Assembly (NCBI GenBank): GCA_964358545.1
Contig: CAYHQN010000014.1
Location: 1 to 45,785, forward strand
From: CAINVV01 sp031432175
GTDB taxonomy: Bacteria; Bacteroidota; Bacteroidia; Bacteroidales; Prolixibacteraceae
Direction: 5' to 3'
Length of the DNA: 45,785 bases
Of this stretch, positions 24,407 to 33,874 are shown in pieces (position 1 is the first letter of the stretch; each line of letters starts with the position of its first letter). Position numbers and translations under genes: made by a program. Below the pieces are notes generated by a model, which was not told the DNA's origin, searched no databases, and saw only the letters and a program-made list of their open reading frames with translations.

Positions 24407-26956
24407 ATGTCTGATTCAGAAAGAATTGTTCCGATTAATATTGAAGAGCAAATGAAAACGGCCTACATTGACTACTCAATGTCGGTTATTGTGTCACGGG
24501 CCCTTCCAGATGTACGTGACGGGTTGAAACCTGTTCACCGCAGGGTATTGTTCGGAATGAGCGAGTTAGGTAACTTCTCAAACAGACCCTATAAGAAATC
24601 CGCCAGAATAGTGGGGGAGGTGCTAGGTAAATATCATCCCCACGGAGATTCATCGGTTTACTATGCAATGGTTCGTATGGCACAATTGTGGTCATTGCGT
24701 TATCCCCTTATTGACGGTCAGGGTAACTTTGGTTCCGTAGATGGAGACAGTCCGGCAGCCATGCGTTACACCGAAGCACGGTTGAAAAAAATTGCGGAGG
24801 AAGCATTGGCGGATTTAGAAAAGAATACAGTAGATTTTCAGCCTAACTTTGATGAATCATTGTCAGAACCTACCGTTCTGCCAACAAAATTTCCTAATTT
24901 ATTGATCAACGGAACTTCAGGAATCGCAGTGGGAATGGCGACCAACATGCCACCGCATAACCTTTCGGACACCATTGAGGCAATCATCTTATACATTGAT
25001 AATCCGCAGGTTACTATCAATGAATTGATTGATAAAATCAAGGCCCCTGATTTTCCTACCGGAGGAATTATTTATGGTTATGCAGGAGTGCGCGAAGCAT
25101 TCGAAACCGGAAGGGGAAGAATTGTTGTCCGTGGCCGAGCAGAAATTGAAACCACAGAGAATGGCCGGGAGAAGTTGATTATCACCGAGATCCCGTATAT
25201 GGTCAACAAGGCGGAGATGATCATAAAAATTGCTGAGATGGTCAATGAGAAGAAGATTGACGGCATCAGCAACATCAACGACGAATCCGACCGCACAGGG
25301 ATGAGGATTGTCATTGATATCAAACGCGATGAGATGGCCAGTGTGGTTTTGAACAAGCTATACAAATTTACAGCGCTTCAGACTGCCTTTAATGTCAATA
25401 ACATTGCACTTGTGAAAGGCAGGCCGATGATGCTCAACCTGAAAGACCTGATCCATTATTTTGTGGAGCACCGGCACGAAGTGGTCATCAGGCGCACTCA
25501 ATACGATTTGGACCAGGCAGAGAAAAAAGCGCACATTCTCAGGGGTTTAATTATTGCGATCGATAACCTTGACGCTGTAATCACGATCATTCGCGCTGCA
25601 AAAACACCGGATGAAGCCAGGGAAAACCTGTGCCTGAATTTTGAATTGGATGACATCCAGGCCCGCGCAATCCTTGACCTCCGTTTACAAAAACTAACCG
25701 GTCTCGAAAGGGACAAAATCCACGAGGATTATACCGAGTTGTGTAAAATGATCGAATGGTACAAACAGGTTTTGGCGGAAGAACCATTGAGGATGCAGAT
25801 CATTAAGGACGAACTGGCTGAAATTAAGGCATTATACGGCGACGAAAGGCGTACAGAAATCGTTTACGCATCTGAAGAGTTCAATCCTGAGGATTTCTAC
25901 GCCGATGAAGATATGGTGATCACTATCTCACATATGGGATATATCAAACGTACTCCTCTGACGGAATTCAGGACCCAATCAAGAGGCGGGATTGGTTCAA
26001 AAGGCTCAAGTACCCGGGATGAGGATTTCCTTGAACACATGTTTATTGCGACCATGCACAATACCCTTCTGTTGTTTACAGAAAAAGGGAAATGTTTCTG
26101 GTTGAAGGTGTACGAAATACCTGAAGGGACTAAAGTTTCCAAAGGAAGGGCCATACAGAATCTAATTAGTATTGAGCCGGAAGATCAGGTAAGGGCTTAC
26201 ATAAATGTTAAATCATTGAAGGATGAGGAGTACATCAACAACAACTTCATCATACTTTGTACCAAAAAGGGTACCATCAAAAAGACCTCTCTCGAAGCCT
26301 ATTCAAGACCACGTCAAAATGGTGTCAATGCCATAACAATCAGGGAGAACGATCAACTTTTGGAAGCCAGGTTAACAAATGGCGAAAATGAGATGATGCT
26401 TGCTGTCAAATCCGGCAAAGCCATCAGGTTCCACGAAAGCCATGCACGCGCTATTGGACGTACAGCTTCAGGAGTAAGAGGAATCACGTTAGGAAGTGAT
26501 ACTGATGAATTGGTTGGAATGGTTTGTGTAGCCAATGAAGATGATGATATCCTGGTGGTTTCCGAACATGGATATGGCAAAAGATCCAAGATTGGTGATT
26601 ACCGGGTGACCAACCGGGGTGGGAAAGGAGTGAAAACAATCAATGTCACAGAAAAGACCGGTGCCCTTGTTTCCATCAAAAACGTTACTGACGGAGACGA
26701 TCTGATGATCATCACCGAAGCAGGTGTGACAATCAGGGTCTCGGTAGGGGGGATCAGAATGACCGGAAGAGCTGCCCAGGGTGTGAAATTGATAAATCTG
26801 AGAGAAGACGATTCCATCGCCTCGGTTGCCAGAGTGGAAATCACAGAGATAGGGGAAGTTGAAACAGAAATAGAGGATATTGAAAACGAAGCAATTCCAT
26901 ATTCAGAAGACATTGAAAATGAAGATAATAAGAGTGATGATAATCTCAATCAGTAA
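24407..26956 (+). CDS. gyrA: DNA gyrase subunit A
   Basis: 849 residues. The enzyme introduces negative supercoils with GyrB. The breakage-reunion domain has RALPDVRDGLKPVHRRVL, the quinolone-region helix YHPHGDSSVYYAMVRMAQ, and catalytic Tyr121 in AAMRYTEARL. The GyrA box is visible as TNRGGKGVKT in the C-terminal beta-pinwheel, which separates it from ParC. The residue aligned with E. coli Asp87 is Tyr; aromatic residues there are, from memory, normal in this phylum. The tail is acidic (EIEDIENEAIPYSEDIENED). A TPR gene follows after 25 bases. Confidence 0.96.
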   Translation: MSDSERIVPINIEEQMKTAYIDYSMSVIVSRALPDVRDGLKPVHRRVLFGMSELGNFSNRPYKKSARIVGEVLGKYHPHGDSSVYYAMVRMAQLWSLRYPLIDGQGNFGSVDGDSPAAMRYTEARLKKIAEEALADLEKNTVDFQPNFDESLSEPTVLPTKFPNLLINGTSGIAVGMATNMPPHNLSDTIEAIILYIDNPQVTINELIDKIKAPDFPTGGIIYGYAGVREAFETGRGRIVVRGRAEIETTENGREKLIITEIPYMVNKAEMIIKIAEMVNEKKIDGISNINDESDRTGMRIVIDIKRDEMASVVLNKLYKFTALQTAFNVNNIALVKGRPMMLNLKDLIHYFVEHRHEVVIRRTQYDLDQAEKKAHILRGLIIAIDNLDAVITIIRAAKTPDEARENLCLNFELDDIQARAILDLRLQKLTGLERDKIHEDYTELCKMIEWYKQVLAEEPLRMQIIKDELAEIKALYGDERRTEIVYASEEFNPEDFYADEDMVITISHMGYIKRTPLTEFRTQSRGGIGSKGSSTRDEDFLEHMFIATMHNTLLLFTEKGKCFWLKVYEIPEGTKVSKGRAIQNLISIEPEDQVRAYINVKSLKDEEYINNNFIILCTKKGTIKKTSLEAYSRPRQNGVNAITIRENDQLLEARLTNGENEMMLAVKSGKAIRFHESHARAIGRTASGVRGITLGSDTDELVGMVCVANEDDDILVVSEHGYGKRSKIGDYRVTNRGGKGVKTINVTEKTGALVSIKNVTDGDDLMIITEAGVTIRVSVGGIRMTGRAAQGVKLINLREDDSIASVARVEITEIGEVETEIEDIENEAIPYSEDIENEDNKSDDNLNQ

Positions 26957-26981
26957 TAATTAAAATCAAAAATTGTCCGTA

Positions 26982-28139
26982 ATGAAAAAAATTCTTTTAG
27001 TAGTGATCCTGCTCTCAGTGAACGGTTTTTTGTTCGCTCAAAAAGGAAAAGTTAGCAGTGCCTTGTCATACAAAGAGAGTGGTAAGTTAGACAAAGCATG
27101 GGAGGCAATCCAGGAAGCGATCAATCCGGCTAACCCAAAATCAGAAAAAACAATCAACTGGCCAGACACCTGGGAAGCAAGAGGGGAAATTCTTGAAGCT
27201 ATCTCCAAATCAAAGGATGAAAACTATAAAAAACTAGTTGAAAATCCACTTGAAGAAGCCTACAAATCATTTATGAAAGCCATTGAACTAGACCCGAAGG
27301 GTGGAAGTCCTGCTTTAAAGATTAAATTGCTAAGTAGCTTTATTCCAACACTTTCAAATGCTGCTATTGAAGCATTTCAGGCTCAAAAGTATGAGGCCTC
27401 CAGCGATTTATTTGAAAAAGTGTTAAATATTGAAGCTGCGCCTCTTTTTAAAACGGACAACACCATTGATACAGCCATCATGTACAATACCGGTCTTGCT
27501 GCGATGAATGCCAAACAATTCGATAAGGCGATTAAATACTTTGGACTTACTGCTAAGCACGGATACAATCCGGGTTCTTCATATTCCCAGATAATCAGCG
27601 CCTATCAGCAAAAAGGTGATACGTTGTCTTCCGTGAATATCATGAAAGAGGCTTTCAATAAATATCCGGAAGATCAAAGCGTTCTGGTACAATTAATTAA
27701 CTATTATATTACTACCGGGAAAACAGAAGAGGCCATCGGTTATCTTGACAAAGCAATTGCGAAAGAAAAGGACAACCCATCTTTCTACCTGGCAAAAGGT
27801 ATTGCTTTAGACAAATTAGGAAAACAAGACGATGCGATTAAGGAATATGAACTGGCTATAAAAGTAAAGGCTGATTATGCTGATGCGTATTATAATATTG
27901 GCGTAATCTATTTCAACCGTGGCGTAAAACAGTTTGACGTTGCGAATGCCGTTCCAACCAATGAACAGGCAAAGTTTGAAGCGGAAAAGAAAAAATCTGA
28001 TGACGAATTTGCCAAAGCAGTTCCATACCTGGAGAAGGCAGTAGAATACAATCCAAAAGATGCCTACATCAAAGATCAACTGAAAAACTTATACTATCGT
28101 TTGAAGATGATGGATAAGTTCGAAAAGATGAGTAAATAG
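26982..28139 (+). CDS. Secreted tetratricopeptide-repeat protein
   Basis: 385 residues from ATG 26982; an in-frame TTG nine bases earlier is less likely. The signal peptide MKKILLVVILLSVNGFLFAQ is clear. The rest consists of TPR-like helical pairs, for example near AIKYFGLTAKHGYNPGSS, EEAIGYLDKAIAKEKDNPSF and DDAIKEYELAIKVKADYADA, ending with EKAVEYNPKDAY. It should act as a periplasmic scaffold. Its position right after gyrA is common in this lineage, but the function is not known. Confidence 0.85.
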   Translation: MKKILLVVILLSVNGFLFAQKGKVSSALSYKESGKLDKAWEAIQEAINPANPKSEKTINWPDTWEARGEILEAISKSKDENYKKLVENPLEEAYKSFMKAIELDPKGGSPALKIKLLSSFIPTLSNAAIEAFQAQKYEASSDLFEKVLNIEAAPLFKTDNTIDTAIMYNTGLAAMNAKQFDKAIKYFGLTAKHGYNPGSSYSQIISAYQQKGDTLSSVNIMKEAFNKYPEDQSVLVQLINYYITTGKTEEAIGYLDKAIAKEKDNPSFYLAKGIALDKLGKQDDAIKEYELAIKVKADYADAYYNIGVIYFNRGVKQFDVANAVPTNEQAKFEAEKKKSDDEFAKAVPYLEKAVEYNPKDAYIKDQLKNLYYRLKMMDKFEKMSK

Positions 28140-28223
28140 TAAAAGGAAAGGGGGTCAGAAATTGGCTCCTTTTCTACCCTTTCGTTATTTAACATAATAT
28201 TAATTATAAGACAAGATAGAATA

Positions 28224-28346
28224 AGTGAACTAAAGTGAACTAAAGTGAACTAAAGTGACTAAAGTACTTATAATCTGTGGATAACAATATAATCAAGGAT
28301 CTAAGTACTCTATTAACTCTATTAACTTTAGTTCACTTTAGTCACT
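28224..28346. repeat. Hairpin of inverted decamer repeat arrays
   Basis: The left arm starts with AGTGAACTAA three times (28224-28253), then AGTGACTAA and AGTACTTA. The right arm (about 28303-28346), read on the other strand from the outside in, is AGTGACTAA, AGTGAACTAA, AGTTAATAG twice and AGTACTTA. Both arms thus have five modules and share the innermost one. They enclose about 32 unpaired bases and lie between the convergent ends of the TPR gene and mgsA. Confidence 0.85.
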
Positions 28347-28351
28347 TGTTT

Positions 28352-28828
28352 TTACAAACTGCGATAAGTATAATCTGAATAATCAACTACGAGCGGATTA
28401 TATTCCTGGTGAAAAAGTGGTGAAGAAATTATAAAATCAGCTGTTGATCTGTTAGATGCCGTTGGGATATTGTACATGACAGCAATTCTCAACAACGCCT
28501 TAACATCGACATCATGCGGCTGAGGCTGCATAGGATCCCAAAAGAAAAACAACAAATCAACATTGCCTTCGGAGATCATGGCGCCCAACTGTTGGTCTCC
28601 TCCAAGCGGACCGGATTTTAAACGTAATATTTCGGGCGGTACAGCATCGTTTTCCTTGCATTTATGACGTATGGTTTCATCCACGAGTCTTCCGGTCGTT
28701 CCGGTGCAGATCATGCTGTGTTGTGCCAACTCTTTCCAGTTATAGCTAACCCATTCAACCATATCTTGTTTTCGGTTATCATGCGCTACTATGGCGATTT
28801 TCTTCTTTGATTTCATTTGATGTTTCAT
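28352..28828 (-). CDS. mgsA: Methylglyoxal synthase
   Basis: 158 residues. The enzyme converts dihydroxyacetone phosphate to methylglyoxal, releasing phosphate when triose phosphates pile up. IAIVAHDNRK (His16) starts the fold, TGTTGRLV and LKSGPLGGDQQLGA (Asp78, matching the catalytic Asp) follow, and DPMQPQPHDVDVKAL holds His105. The start may also be Met5, which begins MKSKKK. A minus-strand TATTTTTG (28880-28873) lies 45 bases upstream as a possible -7 element. It may serve as an overflow valve for sugars taken up by the nearby catabolic genes. Confidence 0.95.
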   Translation of the reverse strand: MKHQMKSKKKIAIVAHDNRKQDMVEWVSYNWKELAQHSMICTGTTGRLVDETIRHKCKENDAVPPEILRLKSGPLGGDQQLGAMISEGNVDLLFFFWDPMQPQPHDVDVKALLRIAVMYNIPTASNRSTADFIISSPLFHQEYNPLVVDYSDYTYRSL

Positions 28829-28900
28829 TATATAACTTTCAGTATATTAATATTATATGTATTGCAATTCTACAAAAATAATGTATTTGAAATGATTATG

Positions 28901-29785
28901 TTAAAAATAATCCTCGAAATAGCTCCGGATTAACTGCAAATAGTTCTTCTTGTATCCGAAATAGTCTTTGTTAATGGAGATATTGTCATATTTCCCAAAA
29001 TCATTTGTTCGAATGATCAATTCAATGAGCTCTGTGTATTCATTGGTTTTGTGGTAACTTTTCATCAGCTTCACCAAATCGAAGGAAGTGCCCCTCTCCC
29101 ATCGCTTCTTTCTAAATTTTTCATACGATGATAATTTCGCAATAAAGAAAAAATAGTGCTCAACAGATTGGTAAACATCCACATAGCTGCGAACGTAAAC
29201 TTCATTCTTTAGCTCCGGATTAACAAACCTCATGCGTGGTTCATCTGTTGAAAAGGACATGATCCCAAATGGATTATGGGCCCTCGAAAAGACATTGGAT
29301 GTTCCCCAACCGGATTCAAGAGTGGCCTGAGCCAGGATCAGACTAACGGGCTGAGGATAGAGGCGCATCTTTAAATCTTTGATAGAGGCAGCATCATACT
29401 TCTCCATCATCTCCTTGAAGAACAAAAGATCATCGTGACGAAGTGGCAGCTTATTCACCATCCTGTTTTCAATGTATTCTACATGCCTCAAAAGGTCCAA
29501 CAGCCTATCCCTTTCTATGACAATAGCCGGAAGCATGTAATTGATAAAAACACTCTTCCGTACAACCTCCGGTATTGTATCAAAATCGAGTGTGCCGCGG
29601 TATTTTACAGGAATAAGGGAGACAGGATCCTGATTCAGAATGGATTTGCTGTTTACAACATCAATCTCATAGGATTTAACGCGGTATTCAGGATAAATGT
29701 AATTGAATGTGGAGTTCTCGTTTGCCAGAACATAAACGATCACCAATAAAAGAACCAACAGGATTACCTTGAGTGATTTAAGCAT
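28901..29785 (-). CDS. Bax-like glucosaminidase-domain protein
   Basis: 294 residues. An N-terminal hydrophobic segment (LKVILLVLLLVIVYVLA) anchors or exports it. Residues about 140-290 resemble the glucosaminidase family: PVSLILAQATLESGWGTS with catalytic Glu157, then HNPFGIMSF, a YVRSYVDVYQSVEHYFFFI segment and the final Lys/Tyr-rich region. It should cleave the glycan backbone of peptidoglycan at N-acetylglucosamine. Bax-like proteins are small members without cell-wall-binding repeats, as seen here. It lies 62 bases after the flavodoxin gene on the same strand. Confidence 0.83.
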   Translation of the reverse strand: MLKSLKVILLVLLLVIVYVLANENSTFNYIYPEYRVKSYEIDVVNSKSILNQDPVSLIPVKYRGTLDFDTIPEVVRKSVFINYMLPAIVIERDRLLDLLRHVEYIENRMVNKLPLRHDDLLFFKEMMEKYDAASIKDLKMRLYPQPVSLILAQATLESGWGTSNVFSRAHNPFGIMSFSTDEPRMRFVNPELKNEVYVRSYVDVYQSVEHYFFFIAKLSSYEKFRKKRWERGTSFDLVKLMKSYHKTNEYTELIELIIRTNDFGKYDNISINKDYFGYKKNYLQLIRSYFEDYF

Positions 29786-29847
29786 GAAAACAGGTCAAAT
29801 TTTTATTGCTTCTTCGCCACAAAGGTAGGAAATAATCGCTGAATGAT

Positions 29848-30354
29848 TCAGCTAAACTCAATTTCCAGTTGTTTGGTCCACTTTAAAATACGGTCATCAG
29901 ACAGCTTGGCCTGATTCTCCTGATCAAGCAACAATCCTTTTAACAGATTGTTTTTCAATGCTTTTGAGGATTCGAAAGTATATCCTTCAGGGGAAGTAAA
30001 TCCAATGATCGTTGCGCCCAGTTCCTCAAAAAAATCAGCCAAAATACCTACTGCATCACAGAAATTTTCGGGGTAGTTCTTTTGGTCTCCAAGTCCAAAA
30101 ATGGCGATTTTTTTACCTGTTAATGTCAATTTACCCAAAGCTGGTAATATTTCATCCCAATAATTGGGCAGTTCACCATCAAACCAGGTTGGAACACTTA
30201 GAATATAACTGTCATACGAAAGAAACTCTTCTCCTTTAAGACTTTCGACATTCAATTCTTCGACTTTATGATTCTTAATGCCAGATGCAATCTTTGAAGC
30301 AATTTTTGCTGATTTGGTTGAATTAAAACTGTAGACGATGGCGATTTTTTTCAT
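29848..30354 (-). CDS. Flavodoxin
   Basis: 168 residues, a long-chain flavodoxin length. The FMN phosphate loop is YSFNSTKSAKIASKI at 8-22, a variant of the T/S-x-T/S-G-x-T loop. SVPTWFDGELPNYWDE and IFGLGDQKNYPENFCDAVG match the isoalloxazine-binding loops with Trp and Tyr side chains. It carries one or two electrons in the cytoplasm, commonly replacing ferredoxin. It begins 33 bases after the E1 gene and may be in the same transcript, though no metabolic link is evident. Confidence 0.93.
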   Translation of the reverse strand: MKKIAIVYSFNSTKSAKIASKIASGIKNHKVEELNVESLKGEEFLSYDSYILSVPTWFDGELPNYWDEILPALGKLTLTGKKIAIFGLGDQKNYPENFCDAVGILADFFEELGATIIGFTSPEGYTFESSKALKNNLLKGLLLDQENQAKLSDDRILKWTKQLEIEFS

Positions 30355-30387
30355 TACAATAATTTCCTTGTTCGATTTTCAGGATGA

Positions 30388-32451
30388 TCAATATTTTAAT
30401 AGCGAAATGGCTGCTTCGTATATTTTGTTTTCATTGGGTAAGATGGCAGCCTCAAGAATTCGGTTGAAGCCAACAGGCGTAAATTCCGAACCAACCCTGC
30501 GAATTGGGGCATCCAGATATTCGAAAGCTTCTTCGCTGATAATTGAGGCCAGTTCACCTCCAAATCCACCAAAAACCTTGTCCTCATGAACGATTAAGAC
30601 TTTACCAGTCTTCTTTACAGAAGCAATGATAGCTGCTTTGTCAAGCGGTATCAGGGAACGCAGGTCAATAACTTCAATATCAAATCCTTCCAATGAAATT
30701 TTCTCTGCGACCTGAAGCGATAAATGGGTAGTATTCCCATAGGTAATCAGGGTCAAATCTTTGCCTGTCCTCCTTACCCTGGCAACACCAAACGGAACCT
30801 CGAAATCATCGGGTACCAGCGCTGCCGCTGAAGGTGAATTGTATAGCGCTTTGGGCTCCAAAAACAGCGTCGGGCCTTCGGATAAGAGCGATGTTCTAAG
30901 CAATCCGGCTGCATCATCAGCAAAAGAGGGATAAACGATACGAATTCCAGGAAAACAAACCAAAGAACCCTCAATAGTCTGGGAATGATAGAGCCCACCT
31001 CCGATGTAACCGCCTGAAGCCAGGCGAATGGTAACGTTTGGTGCGAATTGACCGTTTGTTCGCCAGTATTCATGAGTCATTTCGACAAATTGTTCCATGG
31101 CTGGCCAGAAATAATCGGCGAATTCTGCCCCCTCTACCACAATCCGGATCTTCTTGTTGTACCTCGACATCCCATTTGCTGTTCCGGTAATAAAATCTTC
31201 TGCAATCGGGCCATTGAAAACGCGCTGTTTTCCGAATTCCTTTTGTAAACCCTTGGAAACGTTGAATATTCCTCCCTTTTCTTTGTTTGCAATGTCCTGT
31301 CCCCAAATAAATGTGTCAGGATTACGCGTGAATTCTACCTTCAGTGTCTCATTGATCGCTTCAATCAGTTTTTTCTTGGTTCCCGGATTTTCCGCATGTG
31401 GTATTCCATTGGGATATTTGCTGGACTCAAATGGCTGTGCATAAACGAAATCACGAATGCTATTAGGGTCAGGATCCGGCGAATGGAGTGCGAACTGGTG
31501 TGCCAGCTTTACCTCCTCTTTGGCTTTTTCCTCAATGGCATTCAACTCTTCCTCTGTTAGCCGTTCGTATCTTTGCAACAATCTTTTAAATTTTGCCAAA
31601 GGATCATATTCCCTGACATAATTCAATTCAGCCTCATTTCTGTAGAGATCATGACGGTCAGAATTGGAGTGCGAATGGATACGTATGCAATTTGCCTGGA
31701 CAATGCAGGGCATTTGGTTCTGAATGACCCAACTTTTTGCCTCCTCCATGGCATTCATTGAATCAAATACATCCTTTCCATTACAATGTATAACTCGTAA
31801 ATTCTTAAATCCCAGAAAATTATTAGCAACTTTACGATTGGCTGTCTGATCTTTTTTGGGAACAGATATACCATATCCATTGTCCTGAAAGACGAAAATA
31901 ACCGGCAATTCCTCCGTTGAAGCCCCGTTGATGGCTTCATATACGTAACCTTCGCTGACAGATGATTCACCCTGGGAACTTATTGATACACCTTTTCCTT
32001 TGTAATATTTGATTGCACGGCCAACCCCCGCAGCATGCAGCGTATGGTTTCCTGTGCTGGAGGATACATTGTGAATGTTCCATTCAGGCTTTCCAAAATG
32101 GTTTGACATGTGACGACCACCCGAATTGACATCGTTTGCCTTTGAAATGCCGTTCAAAATGATCTCTTCAGCAGTCAATCCTGCTGATAAATTGGTAAGA
32201 AGGTCTCTGTAATAGGGAAAAAGATGGTCTTTCCCTAATACAAAAATCTGCCCGATAGCCAACTGAATGCCGTCATGACCAGCATATGGAGCATGATAGG
32301 ACCACCCAATAGCCTGTTTCAGGTAATTCGGCGCCTTTTCATCCAGCATCCTTCCAAGAACCATCAGATGGTACCATTTTTTGAGCGTTGACTTTTCTGT
32401 TTGTAAGATTGAGAATTTTTTAGGTACAGGTAAGTCGTATAAATTGTTCAT
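30388..32451 (-). CDS. Branched-chain-type 2-oxo acid dehydrogenase E1, fused alpha and beta subunits
   Basis: 687 residues. Residues 1 to about 340 form the alpha part, with HDGIQLAIGQ, GGRHMSNHFG, and a thiamine-diphosphate region SSQGESSVSEG followed by FVFQDNGYGIS. From about 355 the beta part begins (INETLKVEFTRNP, FIWGQDIANKEKGGIF, GPIAEDFITGTANG, PAMEQFV, LFLEPKALY and the C-terminal DKVFGGFGGELAS). The two are separate polypeptides in most bacteria; the fused form is known in Bacteroidota. The E1 decarboxylates the oxo acid and loads the lipoyl group of E2, encoded 10 bases upstream. Branched-chain specificity is more likely than pyruvate but is not proved. Confidence 0.9.
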   Translation of the reverse strand: MNNLYDLPVPKKFSILQTEKSTLKKWYHLMVLGRMLDEKAPNYLKQAIGWSYHAPYAGHDGIQLAIGQIFVLGKDHLFPYYRDLLTNLSAGLTAEEIILNGISKANDVNSGGRHMSNHFGKPEWNIHNVSSSTGNHTLHAAGVGRAIKYYKGKGVSISSQGESSVSEGYVYEAINGASTEELPVIFVFQDNGYGISVPKKDQTANRKVANNFLGFKNLRVIHCNGKDVFDSMNAMEEAKSWVIQNQMPCIVQANCIRIHSHSNSDRHDLYRNEAELNYVREYDPLAKFKRLLQRYERLTEEELNAIEEKAKEEVKLAHQFALHSPDPDPNSIRDFVYAQPFESSKYPNGIPHAENPGTKKKLIEAINETLKVEFTRNPDTFIWGQDIANKEKGGIFNVSKGLQKEFGKQRVFNGPIAEDFITGTANGMSRYNKKIRIVVEGAEFADYFWPAMEQFVEMTHEYWRTNGQFAPNVTIRLASGGYIGGGLYHSQTIEGSLVCFPGIRIVYPSFADDAAGLLRTSLLSEGPTLFLEPKALYNSPSAAALVPDDFEVPFGVARVRRTGKDLTLITYGNTTHLSLQVAEKISLEGFDIEVIDLRSLIPLDKAAIIASVKKTGKVLIVHEDKVFGGFGGELASIISEEAFEYLDAPIRRVGSEFTPVGFNRILEAAILPNENKIYEAAISLLKY

Positions 32452-32461
32452 ACGTATTCAA

Positions 32462-33772
32462 TTATACTGTTCGTTTAGGATCAAAACCTTCAATAAGATC
32501 AGCAATTCTTCTAAGGAATTTGCCTCCGAGCATTCCATCAACAACTCTGTGGTCGTAGGAAAGGGAAAGGAAAACTTTGTGTCTTACAACAATGGCATCC
32601 CCCATAACTGTCTCAATAACGGCCGGTTTCTTTTCTATAATTCCGATTGCCAATATAGCTACCTGGGGTTGATTGATTATTGGCGTTCCCATGGTATTGC
32701 CGAATGAACCAAAATTGGTAATAGTAAAGGTTCCACCCTGCAGACTATCAGGTTGCAGCTTTTCGTTACGGCCTGCCTCGGCAAATTGATTGATCTCTTT
32801 GGTTAAACCAAGGAGATTCTTGCTGTCTGCATCTTTGATAACAGGAACCATCAAATTACCACTGTTAGTCGCTACTGCAATACCTATGTTGATCCTTTTC
32901 CTCAAAATGATCTGTTCTCCGTCGACCGAACTATTGATCAATGGATATTCAGTAATTGCTTTGGCAACAGCCTCAGTGAAGAAGGGTAAAAAAGTAAGCT
33001 TTTCTCCATATTTTGACTGAAATTCGTCCTTGAAACGATTACGCCACAACACCATTTCTGTGGCATCTGCCTCGACAAAAGATGTAACGTGTGGTGCCGT
33101 CTGCTTTGACATTACCATATGCTTGGCAATCAGCTTTCTAATACGATCCATCTCCATAATTGTGTCCTCTGCTCCAATAGAAACGGAAACCTGAGGCCGT
33201 TGAGTCACGCCTGAATTTTCAATTTTTGCCTCTGACGAACCAATATTTTGCTGCGAAGGGATGTTCGCTGTATCAATTCCTCGCCCTTCGATGTATTTGA
33301 TCAAATCATTCTTTTGAATTCTCCCCCCAATTCCACTTCCTTCAACACCTTCCAACTCCTCCAGAAGAATACCCTCTTTCTTAGCCATGCTTTTAACCAG
33401 TGGAGAGTAAAATCTGGTAGTTACCATCTTTTCACGGGGCATTTCAGGTAATTTTCCGACTGGGGCACTCTCTACCGGCATTGTAACAGAAACATCCGGA
33501 ACAATTTTATCAGATGGATTTTCACCCTTTCCGTCAAGGTCTATAACCATGGCAATTTTTCCGACCGCAAGAAGGTCATCAACCTTACAATTTATGGACT
33601 TAATCGTCCCGGATACTGGAGAAGGAATTTCAGAATCAACTTTGTCTGTAGCTACTTCAAATAATAGATCATCTTCCCTTATCGTATCACCGATCTTCAC
33701 AAAGATTTTGGTAATCGTAGCTTCCTGAATACTTTCACCCAGTTTTGGGACTAAAACCTCAAATTCCGACAT
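32462..33772 (-). CDS. Dihydrolipoamide acyltransferase E2 of a 2-oxo acid dehydrogenase
   Basis: 436 residues. A single lipoyl domain at the N-terminus carries Lys44 in FEVATDKVDSEIPSP. A linker and peripheral-subunit-binding domain follow near 125-165 (FYSPLVKSMAKKEGI, EGSGIGGRIQKNDLIKYI). The catalytic domain ends with LSYDHRVVDG, giving His408 and Asp412. It transfers the acyl group from lipoate to CoA. It is the first gene of the leftward group E2-E1-flavodoxin; the E3 lipoamide dehydrogenase is not in this window. Confidence 0.94.
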   Translation of the reverse strand: MSEFEVLVPKLGESIQEATITKIFVKIGDTIREDDLLFEVATDKVDSEIPSPVSGTIKSINCKVDDLLAVGKIAMVIDLDGKGENPSDKIVPDVSVTMPVESAPVGKLPEMPREKMVTTRFYSPLVKSMAKKEGILLEELEGVEGSGIGGRIQKNDLIKYIEGRGIDTANIPSQQNIGSSEAKIENSGVTQRPQVSVSIGAEDTIMEMDRIRKLIAKHMVMSKQTAPHVTSFVEADATEMVLWRNRFKDEFQSKYGEKLTFLPFFTEAVAKAITEYPLINSSVDGEQIILRKRINIGIAVATNSGNLMVPVIKDADSKNLLGLTKEINQFAEAGRNEKLQPDSLQGGTFTITNFGSFGNTMGTPIINQPQVAILAIGIIEKKPAVIETVMGDAIVVRHKVFLSLSYDHRVVDGMLGGKFLRRIADLIEGFDPKRTV

Positions 33773-33874
33773 GTTTTATGTAATTAATTTACCCGTAAAA
33801 TGAGCATTTGCATGCACTAGTCGGGTTGATATACGCAAGTTCCGGCAGAAGGTAACGTTAAAACATTGGAATGT

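Noticed and set aside
24640..24670. Quinolone-resistance change at the GyrA position aligned with E. coli Asp87
   Set aside because: Tyr here fits the aromatic residues normally seen at this place in Bacteroidota, so it is lineage sequence rather than a resistance mutation.
28224..28346. CRISPR-like array
   Set aside because: Units are 8-10 bases and directly adjacent, with no unique spacers and no cas genes in the window.
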